Below are positions 1 to 7,915 of a stretch of 33,964 bases of DNA, in pieces. The stretch is taken from the NCBI GenBank assembly GCA_964635325.1, contig CAZWOL010000031.1, positions 1 through 33,964 on the forward strand. Direction: 5' to 3'. The position numbers and the translations under genes are program-made. Positions within the stretch are counted from its first letter, which is position 1. Every line of letters starts with the position of its first letter. Origin of the DNA: BOG-1112 sp964635325. GTDB lineage: Bacteria; Bdellovibrionota_B; Oligoflexia; Oligoflexales; Bog-1112. The notes under the pieces were generated by a model. That model was not told the DNA's origin. It saw only the letters and a program-made list of their open reading frames with translations, and made no database searches.

Positions 1-242
1 TTATATTCTGCGATTGCTGCTTTGTAGCTGTCATATTCTGTATTTACATCGAGGTTTGGTTCGGCTTGGATGGCTTTCTCCGAATCTGCAAAGGCTTGGT
101 CGACGGGTGCAGTAGATGCATTATCCGTGATGCTTACGCTAGTATTGACTTTAGCAGCAGTGGGCGTAGATTTTTTTTCGGATTTGCAGTTTGTAACAAA
201 AACCGGAACTAAAGTGAGTAGAATCGTACACGTAAGCCTCAT
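1..242 (-). CDS. Putative lipoprotein, truncated by window edge
   Basis: Only the first 80 or so codons are present; the gene runs off the left edge. It begins with ATG at 242, preceded by a good GAGAAGGA ribosome binding site. The N-terminus is a hydrophobic signal sequence ending in a lipobox-like VTNC, so Cys19 would be the lipidated residue. A Lys/Ser/Thr-rich linker follows (KSEKKSTPT), then a polar stretch that looks like the start of a soluble domain. No family can be assigned from this fragment. It diverges from the adenylate cyclase gene across a gap of about 200 bases. Lipoprotein status is fairly secure; function is unknown. Confidence 0.7.
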   Translation of the reverse strand, partial: MRLTCTILLTLVPVFVTNCKSEKKSTPTAAKVNTSVSITDNASTAPVDQAFADSEKAIQAEPNLDVNTEYDSYKAAIAEY

Positions 243-280
243 TTGAAATCCTTCTCAGATGTCTCTTAGGTTATGTCAGA

Positions 281-289
281 ATTATAGCA
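281..289 (-). promoter_or_regulatory. Extended -10 promoter element for the leftward lipoprotein gene
   Basis: On the minus strand the sequence reads TGCTATAAT, a perfect TATAAT with the TGn extension, about 40 bases before the lipoprotein start. No good -35 box is visible at 16-18 bases, which is common for extended -10 promoters. Confidence 0.45.
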
Positions 290-449
290 CAAATGTGATC
301 ATCAAAAATTGGTGCATCTTGCCGATAAGGATTTTGATATTGCCCCAAAAATACAAAGAACTCTGGACTGCATGATGGCTGACAAACATCAGGCTTTGGT
401 ATGATGATGGATGACTTGACATGATGATAGGCTATAAGAGGGTGTGAAT

Positions 450-1637
450 ATGACCATGATTCTGATTGTTGAAGATAGCCCTACCCAAGCTCATCGTCTG
501 GCTCTGATTTTACAAGGGTCGGGTTTTGAGGTGCAGATACGCAGTGATGGTGTCTCTGCCTTTGAAATGCTTCAAGCACAAAAATTTGATCTTATACTCA
601 GTGATATTGTTATGCCAGGAATGACGGGTTATGAGTTCTGTAGTCGAGTCAAAGCTGAAGAAGCGACAAAGGACCTTCCCGTTATCTTGCTCTCTGGGCT
701 GAGTGATCCGATGGAGATCATCCATGCTATTGAGTGTGGAGCCGACAGCTTTGTTGCAAAGCCATACCAGGAGGATGTTTTGCTCAAGCGTATTCAAGAT
801 GTTCTGATGCGCTATGAGTTGCGTAAGAAAAATACGACGCAGAGCAATGAAATCTACTTCATGGGTAGTACCTTCAACCTCGTGACAGATCCAAGACGTG
901 CGCTTGAGCTGCTCGTCTCGTCGTTCGAAGATACGGTTCGTACTAACAAAGCACTGAAAGAAAATCGACTCGCCTTACAACGTGAGCACACCCTTCTTAT
1001 CGAAGAACAGGATCGCTCCGAGTCATTGCTGCAAAATGTTTTGCCTAAGGAAATCGCAGCTCGCTTGAAGAACTCCGAAGAGGTGATTGCTGACAAATTT
1101 TCGGATGTAAGCATACTCTTTGCGGATATTGCGGGCTTTACTGCGATGGCTTCGGAGTATTCTGCACAAGACCTTGTCTCTATTTTGAATACGATCTTTT
1201 CTAAATTTGACAAGATGGTTGAACAATTTGGACTCGAAAAAATCAAAACTATCGGAGATGCCTATATGGTCGCAGGGGGCCTCCCTGTTCCAAACCCGGA
1301 CCATCTTAAATCTCTAGCAGACCTTGCTATAGAGATGCAGGACCAACTTGCACAGTTCAGTGTAGAGAGTGGCAAGTCCTTCAGTATGCGTATTGGAGTG
1401 AACACAGGACCTGCTGTTGCTGGTGTGATCGGTCGTAAGAAGTTTTTGTATGACCTGTGGGGAGATACCGTCAATACCGCAAGCCGCATGGAGTCCCAAG
1501 GAATACCGGGGTCCATCCAAGTGACTGAAGACGTGTTCAACATGCTCAAAGATGACTACATCTTAGAAAAACGTGGTGAGATCGAAGTCAAAGGTAAGGG
1601 GATGATGACGACGTATTTTCTGCGTGGGAAAAGGTAG
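450..1637 (+). CDS. Response regulator fused to class III adenylate cyclase
   Basis: Makes cAMP from ATP, probably under control of a phosphorelay. It is soluble, with no signal peptide or TM segment. Residues 1-120 form a receiver domain with the acidic pair in IVEDSP, phospho-acceptor Asp52 in SDIVMPG and the conserved Lys in VAKPY. A charged helical linker (about 150-210) leads to a cyclase homology domain (about 215-385). Metal-binding Asp226 (FADIAGFT) and Asp270 (TIGDAYM) are present, as are transition-state Asn342 and Arg346 (TVNTASR). The purine-specifying residues are Lys266 (EKIKTIG) and Asp335 (LYDLWG), the adenylate-type pair; guanylate cyclases usually have Glu and Cys. ATG 450 is preferred over an in-frame GTG at 444 because AAGAGGG lies 7 bases before 450. 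No partner histidine kinase is adjacent. Confidence 0.93.
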   Translation: MTMILIVEDSPTQAHRLALILQGSGFEVQIRSDGVSAFEMLQAQKFDLILSDIVMPGMTGYEFCSRVKAEEATKDLPVILLSGLSDPMEIIHAIECGADSFVAKPYQEDVLLKRIQDVLMRYELRKKNTTQSNEIYFMGSTFNLVTDPRRALELLVSSFEDTVRTNKALKENRLALQREHTLLIEEQDRSESLLQNVLPKEIAARLKNSEEVIADKFSDVSILFADIAGFTAMASEYSAQDLVSILNTIFSKFDKMVEQFGLEKIKTIGDAYMVAGGLPVPNPDHLKSLADLAIEMQDQLAQFSVESGKSFSMRIGVNTGPAVAGVIGRKKFLYDLWGDTVNTASRMESQGIPGSIQVTEDVFNMLKDDYILEKRGEIEVKGKGMMTTYFLRGKR

Positions 1638-1689
1638 CTTTTGCGTACACTATCGATCCCTGCATAGCTAACCTTATCTTACAAATTGT

Positions 1690-1765
1690 CTAAGCAGGCG
1701 ATCCCTCGCCGGAGCCTGCCCTGAGCGTAGTCGTAGGGTGCTTCGCGCTTCGCTCGGGATGACGA
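1690..1765. repeat. Dispersed intergenic repeat between convergent genes
   Basis: This element fills the gap between the cyclase and RIO kinase genes. It opens with ctaagcaggcgatccctcg and closes with tcgggatgacga. The same opening and a very similar closing recur at 24392-24438, also between convergent genes. The ends pair (ATCCC with GGGAT). The middle holds cctgccctgagcgtagtcg followed by taggg, which resembles a GC-rich hairpin I have seen in intergenic regions of many unrelated bacteria (recollection only, not checked). It may act as a bidirectional terminator or mRNA 3' end stabiliser. Confidence 0.75.
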
Positions 1766-1775
1766 AAAGTGTCCA

Positions 1776-2609
1776 TTAACGTGAGCGACGCTTGTCTTCT
1801 TCATCACGAGCATCGGTGATAACTTGCAACACACTCTGTACGTTGACAGGTTTTATGCTGACTTGAATGCGTCCGGTAGGTTTGAAGTCGGGTGTGAGCT
1901 TGCCTTTCTTGTAGGTCTCCCAAATCTCTTTACCATACTGAGTCTTCAATAGCTCAGGAGCAAAGCGACCAAAGTAGGTGCTCATGTTCAGCACATCCCG
2001 TTCGAGGATTTTTGCTGCGTTGTTATTTGCAGAAGCGTTCACGGCCTGCGGTAAGTCGATGATGACAGGGCCATCGCTTCTCAGAAGTACGTTGTACTCA
2101 GATAAGTCTCCGTGCACATAGCCTGCACACAACATGCGGATGATCTCTTGGATGATTTGGTTGAAGTAGCGTCGGGCATCTTCAGCAGACAAGGTGACCT
2201 TGTGCAACTGCGGAGCGGGTTCACCCTCATCATCAGCTACGAGTTCCATGAGCAGAACACCTTCGTAAAAGCTGAAGACCTTGGGCACGCGTATGCCCGC
2301 TGCAGAGAGGTGGCAGAGCGCCTGTACTTCAGCGTTTTGCCAGGCATCCTCTTGCTCCTGACGACCGTAGCGGGTGTTTTTGCCCATGGCACGCGAGCGC
2401 CGGCTGTTACGGTTTTTGCGACCTTCGGTGTAGTCGGAATTGTGTTTGAAATTGCGTTGTTTTGCGTCTTTGTAAACTTTGGCACAGCGTAGTTCACCGT
2501 CGCAACTTACAACGTAGACGGAGGCCTCCTTCCCGCTCATGAGCTGGAGGAGAACTTCGTCAATAAGGCCATCTTGGACTAGGGGAATCAATCGTTCTGG
2601 TATCTTCAT
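1776..2609 (-). CDS. RIO1-type atypical serine protein kinase
   Basis: A 277-residue cytoplasmic protein kinase of the RIO family. The nucleotide-binding loop is SGKEASVY (25-32) and the ATP-binding lysine is Lys44 in CAKVYK. The catalytic loop is VHGDLSEYNVLL, with Asp168 and Asn173, and the metal-binding Asp185 sits in IIDLPQAV, the RIO-specific form of DFG. A basic Arg/Asn-rich insertion lies at about 60-85, a position where RIO1 proteins carry their flexible loop. Eukaryotic and archaeal members act in small-subunit ribosome maturation; the bacterial substrates are poorly known. The start has an AGAAGG site 8 bases upstream. It is the last gene of the minus-strand run that begins with tdh, 64 bases after the GIY-YIG gene. 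Confidence 0.9.
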   Translation of the reverse strand: MKIPERLIPLVQDGLIDEVLLQLMSGKEASVYVVSCDGELRCAKVYKDAKQRNFKHNSDYTEGRKNRNSRRSRAMGKNTRYGRQEQEDAWQNAEVQALCHLSAAGIRVPKVFSFYEGVLLMELVADDEGEPAPQLHKVTLSAEDARRYFNQIIQEIIRMLCAGYVHGDLSEYNVLLRSDGPVIIDLPQAVNASANNNAAKILERDVLNMSTYFGRFAPELLKTQYGKEIWETYKKGKLTPDFKPTGRIQVSIKPVNVQSVLQVITDARDEEDKRRSR

Positions 2610-2673
2610 AGTAGCAACCTTCTAGCAAATTTTCATCGCCGTTACAAGGTCGATCGATGATCTAAGTCTCCTT

Positions 2674-3012
2674 CTAGCAGGGGGCCTCGATTTTATTGAA
2701 GTAGGGGAGTCGCCCCTCGTGCAGTTGGTACTGATGCATCCAACCTCGTTCGTCAGGTTTTAGTTTTTGCTCAGGACCCTCTCTATAAAAGAACCAGTAG
2801 GCTCTACCCTCAGGACTCAGGCTCAATTTATGTGCATTGCTGAGATGCTCGAGCATGCGGCGCTGCAGGTTTTTAGAGAGGCCTATGTATAGTATACATC
2901 CCGAGAAGTTGGTTAGTGCATACACACCCGCTACGAGGGGCACAGATCGAGCTTTGTTCTTGGCAAACTCAACCCGTACAAGATCGTGTGCTGCTAAATC
3001 ACTTACATTCAT
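2674..3012 (-). CDS. GIY-YIG domain protein (putative endonuclease)
   Basis: A small, 112-residue protein with the GIY-YIG fold: GVYALTN and LYIGLSKNLQRRM give the two signature strands plus the catalytic-type Arg. A following Glu (in DERGWMHQY) and Asn (in YFNK) match the metal-binding Glu and C-terminal Asn of the family. The domain is essentially the whole protein. The open frame could begin at 3042, but ATG 3012 overlaps the stop of the upstream DGQHR gene in an ATGA arrangement, which strongly suggests translational coupling and a joint function. Members include repair nucleases, homing and restriction enzymes; nothing here says which. Confidence 0.8.
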   Translation of the reverse strand: MNVSDLAAHDLVRVEFAKNKARSVPLVAGVYALTNFSGCILYIGLSKNLQRRMLEHLSNAHKLSLSPEGRAYWFFYREGPEQKLKPDERGWMHQYQLHEGRLPYFNKIEAPC

Positions 3013-4142
3013 AGACGGATCAGAGATTTTTGCTCGATGCACAAGATTGCTTGGTTGAGTGCTGAAGCAAACTTGCGTATGGAACTGCTATTGAGTGAGC
3101 TCGCCACCGAACCTTTCTTCCACCAGGAAGGATCTGAAATCCCAACATACTCGTCACTCAGGCGATCGAAAGCAGAGCGTAAGAGATGTTCGATGGTTTC
3201 AACACGAAAATCTTTTAGATTGAAAAGTTGGGAAAAAACGGTGGGTGAGATGAAGTGGAAAATATTGATTCCGTTTGTCTTAAAAAGCACGGAATTGCGA
3301 TCGTCAGATGGCACAAGGAGGTTGCGCAAGGAGATCCAGTAATTGAGCAAAATCTTATTGCGCATACTCGAGTCATCGGAATGCATCAGAGGATTGCTAG
3401 AACTCAAGATAAAGCGTTTGATGGAGAGAGCAAAACTTTTTTGCTTAATCGTCGTCTTATCGAGATGCTCAATTTGATTAGCCATAGCAATTTTTTGGTA
3501 CCACGGAGACTCTGGAGTACGATTCAGATAGCGGATGATATTGAGTGCCTGCTGATCATCCCCTCGATCTACCTGATGCTGTATCCAACGGGGAAGAGAT
3601 GGTACTGTTTTGAAATTGATCATGTTGTTCAGGCGAGCAAGTATGTTTTGTTCGACCGCTTTGTCGACGGACTTCTGTGTCGTATTCACAATCAAAAAAT
3701 GACACATCTGTGAGACTTCATCGACGTTGACTGCAATGTTGGTTGCGATCTCAAAATCTTTCAATGAGGGAGACTGCTTTGCAGCAGATATGAGGCCTTG
3801 GATGCGGTGCTGCCCGTCCACTACGTTGAAGGGGCCGATGTGGTCGGTGTCAAAGCTAATCTCATTTTTGAGAGCATCGTAGTGGAGCTTTTTTTCAGTC
3901 GCAAGCAAGACGGATGTCGGTAAAAAAGCATCCCCATCTTTCCAAGCCTTGGTAAAATACCCAGAGATTTTTTTGGTGCGCCGACTGTCCAGTACGCGTT
4001 GGTAGCCTGACGAAGGATCATCCGGATCTAGCTTTTCAATGGAGTAAAAATTAGGCCGCATAAAATCACCGACAGTGAACGATGTCGCAAAGATAGTCAA
4101 TGAACCCTGTTTTACGATGGCTGCTGGTTTTTTAAAGAGCAT
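3009..4142 (-). CDS. DGQHR-domain protein (DndB/DpdB-like)
   Basis: A 377-residue cytoplasmic protein with the hallmark FNVVDGQHRIQGL (DGQHR at about 109-113). Before it comes a stretch typical of the family, GYQRVLDSRRTKKISGYF. DGQHR proteins include DndB, the repressor/regulator of DNA phosphorothioation, and DpdB of 7-deazaguanine DNA modification; many others are uncharacterised stand-alone genes in islands. ATG 4142 is preferred to the upstream in-frame start at 4244: it has GGAG 6 bases before it and avoids a 65-base overlap with tdh. The stop overlaps the GIY-YIG start by 4 bases. No dndCDE or other modification genes are in the window, so the pathway is open. Confidence 0.8.
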   Translation of the reverse strand: MLFKKPAAIVKQGSLTIFATSFTVGDFMRPNFYSIEKLDPDDPSSGYQRVLDSRRTKKISGYFTKAWKDGDAFLPTSVLLATEKKLHYDALKNEISFDTDHIGPFNVVDGQHRIQGLISAAKQSPSLKDFEIATNIAVNVDEVSQMCHFLIVNTTQKSVDKAVEQNILARLNNMINFKTVPSLPRWIQHQVDRGDDQQALNIIRYLNRTPESPWYQKIAMANQIEHLDKTTIKQKSFALSIKRFILSSSNPLMHSDDSSMRNKILLNYWISLRNLLVPSDDRNSVLFKTNGINIFHFISPTVFSQLFNLKDFRVETIEHLLRSAFDRLSDEYVGISDPSWWKKGSVASSLNSSSIRKFASALNQAILCIEQKSLIRL

Positions 4143-4179
4143 GGGTTCTCCGAAAAATTTTTTGTCCCGTCCAATCTTG

Positions 4180-5208
4180 TCATCCCCAGTCGAGGACGAT
4201 CTTAGCAGCAGAGCCCTTTTGTAGAGATTCGAACGCTTTCTCAAATTCTGAGTAGTGAAAGCGATGCGTGATGATTTTGTCTACATTCAGACCACTCTGT
4301 AGCATGCTGGACATTTTATACCAGGTTTCAAACATTTCCCGACCATAAATTCCTTTCAGGTGCAAGCCCTTGAAAATGACGTGATCCCAATTGATCGGGA
4401 CAATTTTTTCTGGGAAAATGCCCAGTATTCCGACATGCCCTCCATGATTCATGGTCTCGAGCATCGTATTGAGAGCTGCTTTATTTCCAGACATCTCGAG
4501 TCCAATGTCGAAGCCCTCTTTCATTCCAAGATCTTTCATTACACTTTCTAAAGAAGATTCGTTGACGTTGACGGTGCGACTTGCACCCATTTCACGAGCA
4601 AGACCCAAACGGTAGTTGTTGATATCTGTTACAACTATGTGACGGGCGCCTGCGTGTCGAGCAATTGCAGCAGCCATTGCTCCGATTGGACCGGCTCCAG
4701 TGATGAGTACGTCTTCTCCGACAAGATCAAAAGAAAGTGCAGTGTGCACTGCATTGCCGAGTGGATCGAAGATGCTTGCAACATCATCGGAGACACTCGC
4801 TTCGACTTTAAACAGATTGCATGTAGGTAAAGTAATATATTCTGCAAAACATCCATCGCGTTGACTTCCTATGCCCACTGTGTTGCGACAGAGATGTCTG
4901 CGACCTGCTCGACAATTGCGACAGTAGGTGCACGTCAAATGTCCTTCACCCACTACGCGATCACCGACCTTGTATCCTTGTACAAGTTTTCCGATGCTTT
5001 CAATCGTACCCATGAATTCATGACCAACAATTACAGGGTAACGTACAAATTGTTGGGCCCAGTTGTCCCACTTGTAGATATGCAAGTCGGTGCCACAGAT
5101 CGATGCTTTTTGCACACGGATCAGCACTTCATCATCTTTTGCGACAGGAACAGGAACGTCTTCCAACCACAGACCCAACTTTGCTTCACGTTTGACGAGA
5201 GCCTTCAT
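4180..5208 (-). CDS. tdh: L-threonine 3-dehydrogenase
   Basis: Oxidises L-threonine to 2-amino-3-ketobutyrate with NAD+, the first step of threonine breakdown to glycine and acetyl-CoA. It is a zinc-dependent medium-chain dehydrogenase of 342 residues, about the length of E. coli Tdh (341). Visible features are catalytic-zinc Cys38 in SICGTDLHIY, GHEFMG, the four-Cys structural zinc lobe in CTYCRNCRAGRRHLC, and the Rossmann motif GAGPIGAMAAAIA. The ATG at 5208 is chosen because GAGGTG precedes it by 4 bases and it gives the canonical MKALVK start. The partner ketobutyrate ligase (kbl) is not here. A TATACT -10-like box lies at 5249-5254 on the minus strand. It heads the run of four minus-strand genes. 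Confidence 0.95.
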   Translation of the reverse strand: MKALVKREAKLGLWLEDVPVPVAKDDEVLIRVQKASICGTDLHIYKWDNWAQQFVRYPVIVGHEFMGTIESIGKLVQGYKVGDRVVGEGHLTCTYCRNCRAGRRHLCRNTVGIGSQRDGCFAEYITLPTCNLFKVEASVSDDVASIFDPLGNAVHTALSFDLVGEDVLITGAGPIGAMAAAIARHAGARHIVVTDINNYRLGLAREMGASRTVNVNESSLESVMKDLGMKEGFDIGLEMSGNKAALNTMLETMNHGGHVGILGIFPEKIVPINWDHVIFKGLHLKGIYGREMFETWYKMSSMLQSGLNVDKIITHRFHYSEFEKAFESLQKGSAAKIVLDWG

Positions 5209-5406
5209 GACGCACCTCATGTGGATTTTGAAATGTGAATTTGCAATCAGTATAGAAGATCTTTATGTGAGAAAAATATGAATTTACGACAGCTTTCTTA
5301 GCAAAAAATCATTTGAAATTCTGGCGCATCATGAACATTGCAAATTACAAAAGCTGGTGCTATTTACAAACGTCATTGATGTCAGGATTGCATAAGGTGT
5401 GTCATC

Positions 5407-7074
5407 ATGTCTCGTCAGAAGCTTATCCGTACCACATGTTGTTTGTTTTTTTATGCACATGCTTCACTAAGTTTGGCAATGCCAATTTTGCCTCCACGTG
5501 CAAAAGTGATGCTTGAACGCGCTCCGCTCAAGCTTGAACTCAATAAAGAGTTTCCTCATGACATCGATATTCTGAGTGAAGGACAAAAAGTCGATGTGAC
5601 CATCGATCGTGAAAACGCTAATATCTTCGCATGGAATGTCTTTTTTGCTGCAAATTGGCCTGCAGAAGCCATCGATTCTGGCAAACGTGGCACGCCAAGT
5701 TCCAAACCTTTTGGAACACCAGGCCCAGTGGTATGGAATACTTTCAAAGAAAAGCGTGAAATGTTCCGTGTAGTAACCATCAATTCTGAAGGTGGTCGCC
5801 CCAGTTTTTCCTTCGATACAAGTGATCCCGGATCCTTTGATACTCTGCCAAAATATCCAAGTCTCACAGCAGACATTGGTCCCTGTGACGGTACGGATCC
5901 TATTGATCCAGCAAAAGTCTACAACTACCTTGATGAAAGCCAGGAGATAGGCCTTGCTACCATTTGGGTGAATGACGGTTTTCCGAGCGAAGATAATTTA
6001 GTACGCACTCAAGTGAAGATGAACAGAGATTACTATGACTATGTTCGCAAAAATGAATTTTATGCGACAGAAACACTGAATGATTTTATCGAACGTACAG
6101 TCACTTACGACCATACAGCCCCGTACGGTGGTATTGAGCTTCCATATGGTGATGAAAAAAAAGTTGGTACCATACTTGTCAAAACATCCTGGCTTAAAAA
6201 CTCGCAGTTGCCGCAAAGTCTGCAAGACAAGTATTTTACGGTTGATGCTATTTACTACAAAGACTTTGTCACACCTGCAGGAGCAGCTGGTGTGTGCTAT
6301 GCAAAAGACAAGTTTTCTTTGGCAGCAATTCATCTCATACACAAGACCAAAAACTTCCAGACCTTCTTCTATAGTAGCTTTGAAAATAACTTCAACCGAG
6401 ATGTCAACTTCGTGTATGCCAATGCACTTGGAGGAGCTTCGACTCTACCCAATGCCTTTGGACATATGTACGATAGTCCACCCAATCCAGTTGAGGGTAT
6501 CGTAAATCCTCCGTACCTTGTGCAGCAGTTGAATGATACGGATCCAATTACAAAAAAAATCAATACACAGGCACAAAAACTCATGCGTGACGCAAATCCA
6601 GAGGCTATCTGGCAAAACTACCATCTCGTAGGTGTGCAATACGCCCCGGTAGATACTCCTTTTAACTTAGCCAATCGAGAACAAGACTACTACTTAGCAA
6701 ATCCTGTTGTGGAGACCAACCAACGCTTTCAATTTTTCACAGGTTCTTTTGCAGACTCCGAAATTGCAAATGTGCAAGCCAAACCTTATGCATATACCAA
6801 TCGTGTGCGTATGGGGGGATGTATGGGATGTCATGGGGCAGGCGCTCAGGGAGCTGCTCTACAGCCTAGTCAAATTGTCGAAGGCACAGGAGGGGGAACG
6901 GACTTTAGCTTTATTATGCTAGGAGCACGCTTTGAACCAAAAACCTTTGGAGGTGTCGAAACTTTGTATGAGCCTGCAGTTCGACAAATTACTTCTGGTC
7001 CTGCGTTCTTTCCGTGGTTGCCAAATTATGTTTTCAAGCCTGTAGCTTTGAGGCCACCACTCGTAAATCAGTAA
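5407..7074 (+). CDS. Exported monohaem cytochrome c-like protein
   Basis: A 555-residue protein with an N-terminal signal peptide (hydrophobic core CCLFFYAHASLSLA) and one haem-attachment motif, CMGCH, at 472-476. It is probably periplasmic or surface-exposed. Near residues 75-85 it has FAWNVFFAANWPA, which resembles a conserved N-terminal segment of a widespread family of uncharacterised proteobacterial proteins ending in a single CxxCH; that match is from memory. The haem sits far toward the C-terminus, so most of the protein is a non-haem domain of unknown role. AAGGTG precedes the ATG by about 8 bases. The 3' end overlaps the convergent gene by 7 bases. Confidence 0.75.
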   Translation: MSRQKLIRTTCCLFFYAHASLSLAMPILPPRAKVMLERAPLKLELNKEFPHDIDILSEGQKVDVTIDRENANIFAWNVFFAANWPAEAIDSGKRGTPSSKPFGTPGPVVWNTFKEKREMFRVVTINSEGGRPSFSFDTSDPGSFDTLPKYPSLTADIGPCDGTDPIDPAKVYNYLDESQEIGLATIWVNDGFPSEDNLVRTQVKMNRDYYDYVRKNEFYATETLNDFIERTVTYDHTAPYGGIELPYGDEKKVGTILVKTSWLKNSQLPQSLQDKYFTVDAIYYKDFVTPAGAAGVCYAKDKFSLAAIHLIHKTKNFQTFFYSSFENNFNRDVNFVYANALGGASTLPNAFGHMYDSPPNPVEGIVNPPYLVQQLNDTDPITKKINTQAQKLMRDANPEAIWQNYHLVGVQYAPVDTPFNLANREQDYYLANPVVETNQRFQFFTGSFADSEIANVQAKPYAYTNRVRMGGCMGCHGAGAQGAALQPSQIVEGTGGGTDFSFIMLGARFEPKTFGGVETLYEPAVRQITSGPAFFPWLPNYVFKPVALRPPLVNQ

Positions 7075-7856
7075 AGATCTTCGTAGCAGGCGTAGTTTGG
7101 AATAGATCTGCGTACTTCTTCAAGAGTAGAAGTTTTTTTGCATAACTTGCGGCTGGTGCAAAATTCAAGGAGTCCTGGGTTTTTAAAAAGATTCCACATC
7201 AGTGCATCTTGCTTGTGTAGTTTTTTCATGAAATCGGGCTTCATTGGTTTTGCAAAACTACAAAATAGCTCACGCTCGATTTTGAAAAGACGCTGATTCT
7301 TTTTATATCCCCTGATATCTTCCGCAAAATCAAAGTCGGTCACTAAAACCTGCTCATTTTCACAAAGCCAATTATCATCTCCGTAGTCTAGGTCGTTATG
7401 GATAATGTCGAGTTTAGCAAGGCTGCGCACAATCGCAATTTTCTTAAGTAGCGATAATTTGCAGTTGGGGTATGCGCTTGCAAAACGTTGTGTGACTGTG
7501 AAGTACAGTGTTTGGGTTGCAATCTCAAAACGCCCTGCATATTTGATAGGTGGAGTAAGTTGTGCATCAGATGCTCGTTTTTGCAATTCGCGAATAAGCT
7601 TAAAGCGAATGAGCGTTGTATCTGGTGACAGAATTTTAAGTATGAATGGGCACGTGTTAGGTTCATCACACAGCTCAAAAAGATCCTCGCGATTATGCAA
7701 AGCATTCCACGATGGCCATCCTAGTGTAGAGATAGCATTCGCAATGCTCGATGCCTCGATCTGCAGATCGAGGGGGGGCTGATTGGCATTGCACTGGCTA
7801 TGAAGTTGTGGGTTCAACAAAATGAATGCAAGAAGCGAAAGAGTTTTACAAAGCAT
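7068..7856 (-). CDS. Exported protein with kinase-like motifs
   Basis: A 262-residue protein with a clear signal peptide (LSLLAFILL core, probable cleavage near residue 20-24). In order it shows the elements of a protein or aminoglycoside kinase fold. A possible ATP-binding Lys74 lies in FILKIL and a possible helix-C Glu90 in LIRELQKR. A catalytic-loop-like IIHNDLDYGDDNWL has Asp155 and Asn162, and VLVTDFDFAED has Asp174, resembling the DFG/DFD metal site. The Asp-to-Asn spacing is 7 instead of the usual 5 (Asp160 sits at +5), so activity is uncertain. Cysteines in the N-terminal half could form disulfides outside the cytoplasm. It lies 59 bases after the exported orphan at 7916-9634 and may be co-transcribed. 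The ribosome binding site is weak. Confidence 0.65.
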   Translation of the reverse strand: MLCKTLSLLAFILLNPQLHSQCNANQPPLDLQIEASSIANAISTLGWPSWNALHNREDLFELCDEPNTCPFILKILSPDTTLIRFKLIRELQKRASDAQLTPPIKYAGRFEIATQTLYFTVTQRFASAYPNCKLSLLKKIAIVRSLAKLDIIHNDLDYGDDNWLCENEQVLVTDFDFAEDIRGYKKNQRLFKIERELFCSFAKPMKPDFMKKLHKQDALMWNLFKNPGLLEFCTSRKLCKKTSTLEEVRRSIPNYACYEDLY

Positions 7857-7915
7857 GAGACAATTTATCCGTCAGGTCATGTGCATGGTGTGAGCATCTT
7901 TCAGCTCTGCCAATG

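Noticed and set aside
416..438. TTGACA with TATAAG before the cyclase gene
   Set aside because: The boxes are only 11 bases apart, too close for a sigma-70 promoter.
854..1246. Open frames on the minus strand inside the adenylate cyclase gene
   Set aside because: They lie opposite a well-conserved two-domain gene, show no domain or ribosome binding site, and have serine-rich composition typical of antisense frames.
2112..2492. Plus-strand open frame of 126 codons within the RIO kinase gene
   Set aside because: It is antisense to the conserved catalytic region of the kinase and has no start signal.
3009..4142. Assignment of the DGQHR gene as dndB
   Set aside because: No dndCDE genes are near and the DGQHR motif is shared by many uncharacterised proteins, so a specific symbol is not justified.
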